Notes under the pieces: model-generated
Told to the model about the DNA's origin: nothing
The model's database searches: none
What the model saw: only the letters and a program-made list of their open reading frames with translations
Program-made: the position numbers and the translations under genes
Assembly: GCA_041395525.1 (NCBI GenBank)
Contig: JAWLAH010000002.1
Span: 248,001-312,000 of the forward strand
Reading direction: 5' to 3'
DNA from: CADEED01 sp020442965
Lineage (GTDB): Bacteria; Pseudomonadota; Gammaproteobacteria; Steroidobacterales; Steroidobacteraceae
Length of the DNA stretch: 64,000 nucleotides
Shown: positions 35,822 through 43,204 of the stretch, piece by piece
Layout: every line of letters begins with the position of its first letter
How positions within the stretch are numbered: the first letter of the stretch is position 1

Positions 35822-36930
35822 CAGCGGAAGCTCTCCACGCGCCGCAGGGCGTTGGCGCGAATGCTGTCGAAGAAGAAATCAAATTCGTTGAAATGCAAGG
35901 AACCGCCCGGCAACAGGACGGTCGCGTAGTCGTCACCGGCGGGAACGTCCGTGCGCAAATATCCCTGATCACAGGCCGCACCTAACACACCGGCGCGCGT
36001 CGCGGGCAAAGGAGCGGACGACGGCTGTCCAGGCAGCGTACCGGGATTGCCCGCCGCAGCGAGTGCGGGCTTGCGCGTATCAAACGTCAGCGGATTGACA
36101 CAGACCGACGTCGCGCCCTGCGTCGTGCCCGACAGGTGTTGCAGACGCTGGCGATTGCGCGCGATGCCTGCGGTCAAATCGCTATCGCGTGTGACGGCAT
36201 TCCAGGCGAGCAAGCAGTGGGTGGACGTGGGACGCGCGCAGACCGGCAACCAGGGTGTGTCGCGAGCCAGTTGCCCTTCGAGTGTCGGGATGCCGATCAC
36301 GTAGGCTGCAACCAGCCGGGCGCGAAAACCGGGCTTATCGGCGAATTCCCGTAGCAGTGTTTGCACGTGCAACGCGCCCTGGCTGTGACCCGCGAGTATG
36401 AACGGTCGACCGCTATTCCAATGGTCGAGGTAGTACTGAAAAGCCCTGCGAACATCTGCGTACGCTACTGCGTAGGCTTTGCCGCCGTCGCCGTCAAAAT
36501 GCATGCTTGCGGCGGCCTGAGCTTGTCGATAGCGTGGCGCATATACCTTGCAGCACGCGTTGAAGACGGCAGCCTGGCGTGCGACGACCGAATCATCGGT
36601 CCATTTGTTAGTGGCGGTGTCGTCAAGCGACTGATTCCAGTTGTCGAGGCCGCGGTACGTGGTTGGATGAACGTAAAAGACATCCGCGCGTGCTTGCGCC
36701 TGCCGGTCACCCAAGTGCGCACCCTCGGGGACCCGATCGGCTGCGTCAACAACAGCGGGTAACGCGGCCCAGTTCGATTCGAGTGCGTAGTCCGGCGGGG
36801 CCGGGCGTTGTAGTGACGCGAAGTCGCCTGGCGTGCGCGGCATCGCCGATTGGTCCGCAGAAATCGAGACATTCCAGGGCCCCGCCAGAGCGGCGGCAAC
36901 TGCCGCCATGCAGAAATAACGAATACTCAC
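35821..36930 (-). CDS. Exported DUF3089 family alpha/beta-hydrolase
   Basis: Encodes 369 residues from GTG 36930, which has a very good GAGGAG ribosome binding site 8 bp upstream and opens a signal peptide (YFCMAAVAAALAG). The DUF3089 family features are visible: DVFYVHPTTY, then ATNKWTDD and QAAVFNACCKVYAPRYRQA, and the serine nucleophile elbow AGHSQGA. These point to a periplasmic hydrolase or lipase-like enzyme of unknown substrate. A much longer frame back to 37203 has no ribosome binding site and reads as non-coding. Its stop overlaps dapD (TGATG). A -10-like TACAAT (minus strand, 36974-36969) sits 39 bp upstream. Confidence 0.83.
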   Translation of the reverse strand: MSIRYFCMAAVAAALAGPWNVSISADQSAMPRTPGDFASLQRPAPPDYALESNWAALPAVVDAADRVPEGAHLGDRQAQARADVFYVHPTTYRGLDNWNQSLDDTATNKWTDDSVVARQAAVFNACCKVYAPRYRQAQAAASMHFDGDGGKAYAVAYADVRRAFQYYLDHWNSGRPFILAGHSQGALHVQTLLREFADKPGFRARLVAAYVIGIPTLEGQLARDTPWLPVCARPTSTHCLLAWNAVTRDSDLTAGIARNRQRLQHLSGTTQGATSVCVNPLTFDTRKPALAAAGNPGTLPGQPSSAPLPATRAGVLGAACDQGYLRTDVPAGDDYATVLLPGGSLHFNEFDFFFDSIRANALRRVESFR

Positions 36931-37364
36931 CTGCCAGCTCCTCGATCGCGCCCAAGTCAAGGTGCGTAATTGTAGCGGGTTATCGTAATTCGCGCGGCTC
37001 GGTACTCTGACTCTTGGGCCAGCAACGGTTGTTAGAGGAAGATTGCACTCTTGCGCCGCTGGAGCATGCGAGCGTGCGTCGGTCGAACGCTCACAGCTCC
37101 CGCAGCTGCAGGGAGGCGAGGGCGTTTGGAATCCGCACCGCCGACCCGCGACGCAAGCTGATCCGATTCGCATTGGTTGAATTGATCGGGGTACAGTGAG
37201 CAAGTCGCGGTCCAGGCAGTGGCAGAATGGCGATTAGCAGTGAGAGACGAGTGTGTCAAATCAAAGACTTAGGTCGTATACATGAAGCCTGACGGCATTC
37301 AGGTCCGAGACAGGCGGCTGGGCGGATACTGGCCACGACGGACAGGTTCCGTTTGGAGAGCCCC
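36931..37364. other. Divergent intergenic region, 434 bp, no supported gene
   Basis: This stretch between the DUF3089 gene and the RcnB-like gene shows no credible gene; the short open frames on both strands lack families and ribosome binding sites. It probably holds both promoters: TACAAT on the minus strand at 36974-36969, and TATACA at about 37276 on the plus strand, the latter without a good -35. Confidence 0.4.
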
Positions 37365-38141
37365 ATGAATCGAATCATCCTCAGCAGTCTATTGGCGATC
37401 GTCATCGCGAGCCCAGCCGCCGTGGCGGATTCCCACTTTCGCGCGGCACGCGGTTCGCATCAGGCCGGCGAAAATTCATCGCCCCGCGACCAGCGCGGGC
37501 GAGGCAATCGCGACCAAGCGCGCGGTGGCCGCGGCGATGCTGATTCTGCCCGCCGGCGCGACTCCGATCGCCGCAGCGAGCAACGCAACGATCGACGAAG
37601 TAGTGATCGCGTCGACGACAGGTGGCGTCACGACTATAGGTCGACCGACAGCTACACTGGCCGGCTACGCTATGCAGGTGATCCGCGTCCGCGCGTCGAT
37701 CGGCGAATCGAGCGACGGGTGCCGCACGTGACCCGGTACGGTTCGAACTCCTATCGTAGCGATTGGCGTGACAACAACGGCTGGCACGGTAACAGTGGCT
37801 GGCGCGACAATCGTGGTCGCTACTGGCAGTACGATCGCGGCTGGTACGATCGCTATCGCGTGCAGTATTACCGCTATGATCGCGGCCGATATTTTGCGCG
37901 CAATCGCTTTGCAATCGGCGTGTACCTGTGGCCGTCTGGCTATCGATCGCGAGTCTGGCTCGCGGGCGAGTGGTTGCCGTCGGTGTATTGGTCGAGTCGC
38001 TATTACATCGACGACTACGATCGGTACGCCCTGTATGAGCCGCCGTATTGGGGGCGGTGGATTCGTGTTGGCAATGACGCGCTGCTAGTCGATCGTGAAA
38101 CCGGCGAAATTCTCGACGCGGTTTACGATCTGTACCGGTAA
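37365..38141 (+). CDS. RcnB family exported protein, Arg/Tyr-rich
   Basis: Encodes 258 residues with GGAGAG before the ATG. A signal peptide (RIILSSLLAIVIASPAAVA) is followed by a strongly basic low-complexity region (about residues 25-185) dominated by Arg, Asp, Gly and later Tyr and Trp. The C-terminal 60 residues match the RcnB domain: LPSVYWSSRYYIDDY, then YEPPYWGRWIRVGNDALLVDRETG and a final VYDLYR. RcnB in E. coli is a small periplasmic protein linked to nickel/cobalt homeostasis. The long charged linker here is far larger than in RcnB, so metal binding should not be assumed. It stands alone in the region. Confidence 0.78.
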   Translation: MNRIILSSLLAIVIASPAAVADSHFRAARGSHQAGENSSPRDQRGRGNRDQARGGRGDADSARRRDSDRRSEQRNDRRSSDRVDDRWRHDYRSTDSYTGRLRYAGDPRPRVDRRIERRVPHVTRYGSNSYRSDWRDNNGWHGNSGWRDNRGRYWQYDRGWYDRYRVQYYRYDRGRYFARNRFAIGVYLWPSGYRSRVWLAGEWLPSVYWSSRYYIDDYDRYALYEPPYWGRWIRVGNDALLVDRETGEILDAVYDLYR

Positions 38142-38166
38142 TGGCGCAGCGATGCGAGTTTCCTGA

Positions 38167-38745
38167 TCACCCGCGATTGATGACCACTCGATTGACTTCG
38201 TCGGGTGTCAGGCCGGGTAGCGCGTCAATGCTCTTGACGTTGGTCTTGACGAGATACTTGCGCAGCGCGGTGTCGGAGCTCTTGCGCAGGTAGTTCTGTG
38301 AGTCGGTGCGCTTGGCACGAAAGTCCATGAACGGCACGCCGTAGCCGCAGGAATCGGACACGCGCCGCACGTCGAGATGAATGATCGCGCGCACGGTGGA
38401 CGCGGTTGGCAAGCGCGCCGCAAGGGCATCGAAAGTTGCTTCGCCCGGCGCAATGACGGTGCCTGTCCCGTGCAAACGGACGATGCGCGGCGCACCGTCG
38501 AACGCACAGAACATCAATACCAGGCGACCATTCTCACGCACGTGGGCCACGGTCTCGATGCCGGACCCGCCCCCGTCGAGGTAGGCGACTTCGCGCGGAC
38601 CCAATACGCGCAGCGTGTCCCCGCCTTTTGGCGAGCAATTGATGTGCCCAGTGGCGCTGAGCGGTGACGTCGCGACGAAGAACAGGTGCTGCTTCGTAAT
38701 CCAATCTGCGAGTCGAGTGTCTATTTGTTCGTACGTCTTGCCCAC
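38167..38745 (-). CDS. Pyridoxamine 5'-phosphate oxidase family protein
   Basis: Encodes 192 residues. The N-terminal split-barrel flavin-binding region is recognisable: LFFVATSPLSATGHINCSPKG, VLGPREVAYLDGGGSGIETVAHV and LVLMFCAFDGAPRIVRLHGTG. The rest is a short alpha/beta C-terminal part (SCGYGVPFMDF). Members bind FMN, F420 or heme, and the substrate cannot be told from sequence. It is not PdxH, which has a different C-terminus. It lies convergent to the RcnB-like gene. Confidence 0.82.
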   Translation of the reverse strand: MGKTYEQIDTRLADWITKQHLFFVATSPLSATGHINCSPKGGDTLRVLGPREVAYLDGGGSGIETVAHVRENGRLVLMFCAFDGAPRIVRLHGTGTVIAPGEATFDALAARLPTASTVRAIIHLDVRRVSDSCGYGVPFMDFRAKRTDSQNYLRKSSDTALRKYLVKTNVKSIDALPGLTPDEVNRVVINRG

Positions 38746-38854
38746 GGCGGCGGTCAGTGCTCAGTCGTTAGTCGGACGCGCGATGCAGAGATTGCTGTCG
38801 TGGCCAGGATCTCGTGCTGTTCGAATGAAACCCGCGGTAGCCCTGGCGACATGT

Positions 38855-39334
38855 TCACGGCCTCGTTTTCATGACGACTAGTCCGTCTTGATCCGCGCAC
38901 AGCCAATGGCCCGGTGCGAAAGTGACTTCACCGAATGTTACGGTAATCTCTTGGTCTCCGCTGCCGTCACGCGTCGCGCGACCGGGCCAGGCCCCGAGCG
39001 CTCGAACGCCAATGGGCAGTTGCGCGAGCTCGGCAAGATCCCTGACGGCGCCGTTCACGATTATCCCAGCCCAGCCATGGCTGGTCGCATTGCCGCCGAG
39101 GTCGCCGCCGACCAGTGCGCAGTCGAGCACGCCGCCGGCATCTACGACCAATATGCGGCCCTCTCCCGCCGTACGCAGTGTCTCGCGGATCAGGCCATTA
39201 TCCCTGAAGCAGCGGATGGTCGCGATCGGGCCCTCGAATGGTCGGTTGACTCCGAAGTTCCTAAGTGGCGAGCGGCATACCTGCACCGCTTCGCCGAATT
39301 GGTCACATAGATCTGCTGTCGCGTATACGGTCAT
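38855..39334 (-). CDS. rraA: RraA family protein (RNase E inhibitor / HMG-CHA aldolase type)
   Basis: Encodes 159 residues, the same size as E. coli RraA (161). Conserved parts are TADLCDQFGEAVQV, NFGVNRPFEGPIATIRCFRDNGL, VVDAGG and FGEVTFAPGHWLCADQDGLVV. E. coli RraA binds RNase E and slows RNA decay; related proteins are aldolases with a G-x(n)-R-D motif. Here GAVRDL keeps the Asp after Arg that E. coli RraA lacks (GAVRQV), so aldolase activity on hydroxy-methyl-oxoglutarate type substrates is possible. The start overlaps the stop of an upstream small gene (TGATG). Confidence 0.88.
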   Translation of the reverse strand: MTVYATADLCDQFGEAVQVCRSPLRNFGVNRPFEGPIATIRCFRDNGLIRETLRTAGEGRILVVDAGGVLDCALVGGDLGGNATSHGWAGIIVNGAVRDLAELAQLPIGVRALGAWPGRATRDGSGDQEITVTFGEVTFAPGHWLCADQDGLVVMKTRP

Positions 39335-39657
39335 CAGGCGGCGCCTAGGTCGCTGGGTTCCATGTCCCGAGTGAAATGCGCTGCCGACGAGCCTATCACC
39401 TCACAAGCGGCTTGCGTGAGCGGCAATTCGAACACGAGCGGGTGAAATGTCGACGCGCGGCGGGCCAAGGAACGGCCCGGACAACCTGGCAATCGACCAG
39501 AGTATTCCTCGCCGCCAACAATGCGCTTTGCAAGTGGTCGAAGCGGATCAACCGAGTCTTGCCCGCGGACCTGGCGCAGGCAGACCAGACTGTCGCGTCC
39601 GGCGAAGGATCTGTCTGCGTCTGTGATTGGGCGTCGCGGTTTGCGATTGAGAGCCAT
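39334..39657 (-). CDS. Hypothetical small basic protein coupled to rraA
   Basis: Encodes 107 residues from ATG 39657, which has AGGAG 8 bp upstream. The stop overlaps the rraA start by one base (TGATG), the same coupling seen between the DUF3089 gene and dapD, which favours it being real. The protein is Arg/Pro/Ser-rich (NRKPRRPITDADRSFAG, LARRASTFHPLVFELPL), has two or three Cys and no membrane helix. I do not recognise a family. Codon use and composition leave open that it is a chance frame. Confidence 0.4.
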   Translation of the reverse strand: MALNRKPRRPITDADRSFAGRDSLVCLRQVRGQDSVDPLRPLAKRIVGGEEYSGRLPGCPGRSLARRASTFHPLVFELPLTQAACEVIGSSAAHFTRDMEPSDLGAA

Positions 39658-39853
39658 GGGCGTTGCTCCTGATACGCGCAATTGGGGCCGTACCTGCGTG
39701 CTCGCCGGCACAGCTTGCAGCAAGCGCACGGTCGCGCAGATCGATCTTACCGTGTCTGCCTTGGCCGCGGCGGATCATCGTCGCCATGCGCCCTGGCGTA
39801 TCGCCCAGGGCGGGATATTGATGGTGCAGGCGGCCGCGCTGAGCTGCCGGTTG

Positions 39854-40999
39854 TTATGGTTGCGCTGCCGTTGGCAAAGCAGCTTCGGACGGTTGTAGCT
39901 GGATCACGACCTTGCCGCGCGCGCGCCCGGATTCGACATAGCGGATCGCCGCGGCGGTTTGAGCGAGCTCGTAGGTTCGATCAATCACGGCGCGCAGCTT
40001 GCCGGCCGCCATGAGATCTGCGAGAGTTGTTAGATCGGCAGCGTTGATGTCGGCGAGAATGGGGCGGAACTGCTGATCGACAAAGGGCGATAGAATTTGT
40101 GCGGCAAGCATTTTGGTTAGCGGCCCAAGCAATCTGCCATCGCTCGACGCGCCAACCGTCACGGCGATTCCGCGCGGCACTAACGCCTTCCGGGTGTCGA
40201 GCAATGAGTGATTACCCACGTTGTCGATGATCAGGTCATAGCGCTGTGAGCCCTTCGTGAAGTCCTCACGTGTGTAGTCGATAACGTGATCGGCGCCCAA
40301 TGAGCGCACGAGTTCAACGTTCCGAGTGCTGCAAACTCCCGTGACGTCAGCCCCCATCGCCTTGGCGATTTGAACGGCATAAGTCCCGACTCCGCCGGAG
40401 GCGCCGTTGATCAGAACTTTCTGACCTGGTTGCAACTCACCTTTATCCCGCAGAGCCTGCAAAGCAGTCACGGCTGCGACGGGAACCGCTGCGGCTTGTG
40501 CGAAACTGACATTGCCAGGTATGCGGGCGAGCGACGTGACGTGGGCCGAAACGAACTCGCCGAACGCCCCGCCCGCACCGCCGAATACCCGATCACCGAC
40601 TTGAACTTGAGTGACATCTTTGCCGACCGCCTCGACGATCCCGGCGAAATCGACCCCCAGGCGCTCGTCGGTCGGACGACCGATGCCCGACGACAGGCGC
40701 ATGACGGTCGGTTCACCCCGCAGGAAATGCCAGTCGAGCGGATTGACGCCTGCCGCGTAGACACTCACCAACACGCGGCCTTCCGTGGGCGTTGGCTTGG
40801 CGGTGCGCTGCAGTTGCAGGACGTCCGGGCCGCCATAGCACTGGTAGATCACGGCTGACATCTGCCGCTCGCCGACCGGGCCTGTATAACGACTCGGGCA
40901 CGCTGAGTTGTGTCCCAGCGTGAGCACCAAAGCCAGGAAGGCGACCAGGAGAACTGCGGCGATCGTACCGAGTACCTTGTAACGTCTCTTGACTGTCAT
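39854..40999 (-). CDS. Membrane-anchored NADPH-dependent MDR oxidoreductase (quinone-reductase type)
   Basis: Encodes 381 residues from ATG 40999, with GGGGGT nearby; ATG 41047 adds 16 residues of doubtful value. Residues 8-28 form a hydrophobic anchor (VLGTIAAVLLVAFLALVLTLG), unusual for this normally soluble family. The rest is a medium-chain dehydrogenase/reductase: the GroES-like domain with NPLDWHFLRG and GVDFAGIVEAVG, and the Rossmann motif INGASGGVGTYAVQIAK. No structural or catalytic zinc Cys set is present, which puts it with quinone/enone reductases. The anchor suggests it works at the membrane surface, inside or in the periplasm depending on topology. Confidence 0.82.
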   Translation of the reverse strand: MTVKRRYKVLGTIAAVLLVAFLALVLTLGHNSACPSRYTGPVGERQMSAVIYQCYGGPDVLQLQRTAKPTPTEGRVLVSVYAAGVNPLDWHFLRGEPTVMRLSSGIGRPTDERLGVDFAGIVEAVGKDVTQVQVGDRVFGGAGGAFGEFVSAHVTSLARIPGNVSFAQAAAVPVAAVTALQALRDKGELQPGQKVLINGASGGVGTYAVQIAKAMGADVTGVCSTRNVELVRSLGADHVIDYTREDFTKGSQRYDLIIDNVGNHSLLDTRKALVPRGIAVTVGASSDGRLLGPLTKMLAAQILSPFVDQQFRPILADINAADLTTLADLMAAGKLRAVIDRTYELAQTAAAIRYVESGRARGKVVIQLQPSEAALPTAAQP

Positions 41000-41141
41000 G
41001 CCACCCCCATCGAGACCTGAGGACACATTGTCACATGCCGCAGGCAAATCCTGGACAACAGTGTCAACGGCATTTGCCCCATTGCGTTGCTTACTCTAGC
41101 GGATCGCGATTCGATCATGGCTAATACTGAAGGAGATCATT

Positions 41142-41468
41142 ATGTTGAAGCAAGCAGGTCTGATTGTCGGTGCGGTGGTCGCCACCGGCATCCTGTTCAT
41201 AGCGCCGGCGCTGGCGGGCACGCCTTTACTTGATAAACGCGAGCACAATCAGAGGGAGCGTATTGTTCAGGGCGTCCGCTCTGGCGAACTGACGCGGCCC
41301 GAAACTCGTCGTCTGGTGCACGGTCAGGTCAATCTGCGTCGTATGGAGGCGCGAGCAAAATCGGACGGCGAGGTGACCGCACGTGAGCGAGTCCGCCTGC
41401 AGCGCGAGGCTAATCAACAGAGCCGCCGGATCGCACGGCAGAAGCACGATCAACAGGTTCGTAACTAA
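41142..41468 (+). CDS. Small exported helix-rich protein of an unnamed proteobacterial family
   Basis: Encodes 108 residues with GGAG upstream. A signal peptide (AGLIVGAVVATGILFIAPALA, cleavage near LAG) is followed by 80 residues predicted as two amphipathic helices rich in Arg, Glu and Gln (QRERIVQGVRSGELTRPE, ERVRLQREANQQSRRIARQKHD). The pattern RIxQGxxSGELT..E...L and the closing SRRIxRQKHD recur in many short secreted proteins of proteobacteria, but no function is known to me. It is followed by a clear terminator and appears to be a single-gene unit divergent from the MDR gene. Confidence 0.75.
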   Translation: MLKQAGLIVGAVVATGILFIAPALAGTPLLDKREHNQRERIVQGVRSGELTRPETRRLVHGQVNLRRMEARAKSDGEVTARERVRLQREANQQSRRIARQKHDQQVRN

Positions 41469-41496
41469 CTAGCTCGAGTTGCAAGCTGACGATCGG

Positions 41497-41520
41497 GGGC
41501 CCGCTGCGGCGGGCCCTTCC
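41497..41520 (+). terminator. Rho-independent-like hairpin after the small exported protein gene
   Basis: GGGCCCGC-TGCG-GCGGGCCC is a perfect 8-bp stem with a tetraloop, 28 bp after the stop, followed by TTCCAATT. The T-tract is short, but the stem is very strong. Confidence 0.75.
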
Positions 41521-41611
41521 AATTCTCCGCGATCGTCGCAGCCGCAGGAGTCCGACTGCGTCGCTGTCGCAGCTCGCTCAAGTGAATGACTGGCGTGACA
41601 GACCGGTGTGC

Positions 41612-42931
41612 TCAATCCTGTTCGGTATCCAGTTGTGCCACCGGTGCCGAGGTGATGCGCACCGTCCGAATGGCGTTCTCAGCGATCTGCAGTACCTCAA
41701 AAACATGCGAGCCCACCTGGATCACCGTACCCGCGTCCGGAATCGTTTCGAGTTGCTCCAGGAGCAGTCCGTTGAGTGTCTTCGGACCATCGGTTGGGAG
41801 ATCCCAACCAAGCGCGCGATTGAGTGACCGAATCGTCGCGCCACCGTTGACGATGAAGACGCCTGCGGCCTCCTGATGGACGTCCTTGTGCGCGGCACCG
41901 CCGGGATCGGTCGTGAATTCGCCCACAATTTCTTCGAGCAAGTCTTCGAGCGTGATGAGCCCCTGAATGTCGCCGTACTCGTCGATAACGAAGCCCAGGC
42001 GGCGACGGTCGCGTTGGAAGTTCAATAGTTGTTGGTTGAGCGGCGTGCCCTCCGGTACGAACAGCATGCCGCGTTGCTTGGCAATCTCCAGCAGCGATTC
42101 GCGCGTGAGCCGGCCGCGAGCCAGTTCGTTTGCTACGCGCTTCATGTGCAACACGCCGAGGAGGTTTTCGAACTCGTCCTCATAGACCGGTAGTCGCGTG
42201 TGCTGCGTGTCGCGCAGCTTGCCGAGGATCTCGTTCCAGTCGTCATTGATATCGATCGCGACGATCTCGTTGCGCGGGATCATGATGTCATCGACTGTAA
42301 CGCGCTCGAGATCCAGGATCGCCATCAGCATCTCCTGGTGGCGCTGCGGGACCATGACGCCGGCTTCTGCCACGACGGTGCGCAATTCGTCCTGTGTCAA
42401 CGCTGTTTGTTGCGTTTGCTGGTCGGTCTTCACGCCTACCAGCCGCAGCGCGGCGTTCGTCAGTCGATTGATCACCCACACGAACGGATAGGCGATCGTC
42501 GCGAGTACATTGTATATGGGCGCCGCAATGAGTGCGACCGGGCGAGGATACAGGGCACCCATCGTCTTCGGGCCGACCTCGCAGAAAATGAGCATCACGA
42601 ATGTCAACACGCCGGCGCCGAACGCTAACCATTCATCGTTGGCGATTCTGAGCACGATCACAGCGACCAGCGTCGCAGCGATATTGTTGACAAGGTTGTT
42701 ACCGAGCAGAATCAGGCCGATCAGTCGGTCCGGGCGTGCCAGTAACCTCTCGGCGATGACCGCGCGACGGTTGCCTTGTTGGGCTAGCGTGCGTAATCGA
42801 TAGCGATTGATGGCCATCAGGGCGGTTTCGGTACCGGAGAAAAATGCCGACAACGCGAGGCAGGTTGCCAGCAGACCGAATAGAAATCCGAGCGACAGCT
42901 GATTCACAAGCAAATCATGAGTGCAGGGCAC
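41612..42931 (-). CDS. yfjD: CNNM-type DUF21/CBS/CorC-HlyC membrane protein
   Basis: Encodes 439 residues from a GTG; GTG 42907, eight codons in, also fits. Domain order is DUF21/CNNM with about four membrane helices (residues 10-165, AFFSGTETALMAINRYRLR), two CBS domains (about 200-325, MIPRNEIVAIDIN, VIDEYGDIQGLITLEDLLEEIVGEF), and a C-terminal CorC/HlyC domain (about 350-425). The family is linked to magnesium and cobalt transport or efflux. The last domain follows the usual LNRALGWDLPTDGPKTLNGL pattern. It is likely an inner-membrane Mg2+ transporter or regulator. Confidence 0.92.
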   Translation of the reverse strand: MPCTHDLLVNQLSLGFLFGLLATCLALSAFFSGTETALMAINRYRLRTLAQQGNRRAVIAERLLARPDRLIGLILLGNNLVNNIAATLVAVIVLRIANDEWLAFGAGVLTFVMLIFCEVGPKTMGALYPRPVALIAAPIYNVLATIAYPFVWVINRLTNAALRLVGVKTDQQTQQTALTQDELRTVVAEAGVMVPQRHQEMLMAILDLERVTVDDIMIPRNEIVAIDINDDWNEILGKLRDTQHTRLPVYEDEFENLLGVLHMKRVANELARGRLTRESLLEIAKQRGMLFVPEGTPLNQQLLNFQRDRRRLGFVIDEYGDIQGLITLEDLLEEIVGEFTTDPGGAAHKDVHQEAAGVFIVNGGATIRSLNRALGWDLPTDGPKTLNGLLLEQLETIPDAGTVIQVGSHVFEVLQIAENAIRTVRITSAPVAQLDTEQD

Positions 42932-43204
42932 TCCAGGCGCCAGCAGCTGGCGAGGGCTGCCATTCTAGGGTCACGACTAGCAACGTGCACGCTGGCGGAT
43001 GCAAATCGACGCTCGGACAGCAACGCCAGCCGCGTCGTAACGGACCTGGTCCAGCGATTCTTCGTTTACGGCGCGTGGATTGCGGCCGTCGCCATTGCCG
43101 GGCGCATGGAATTCGAGCCGCTCTCGTCGGGCCAGGCACGTTGCGTGGCACGATCGCGTTGCCAGGCTCATGGCGCAGCGTTTGGCTGCGGCGGTGGCGT
43201 GGAC

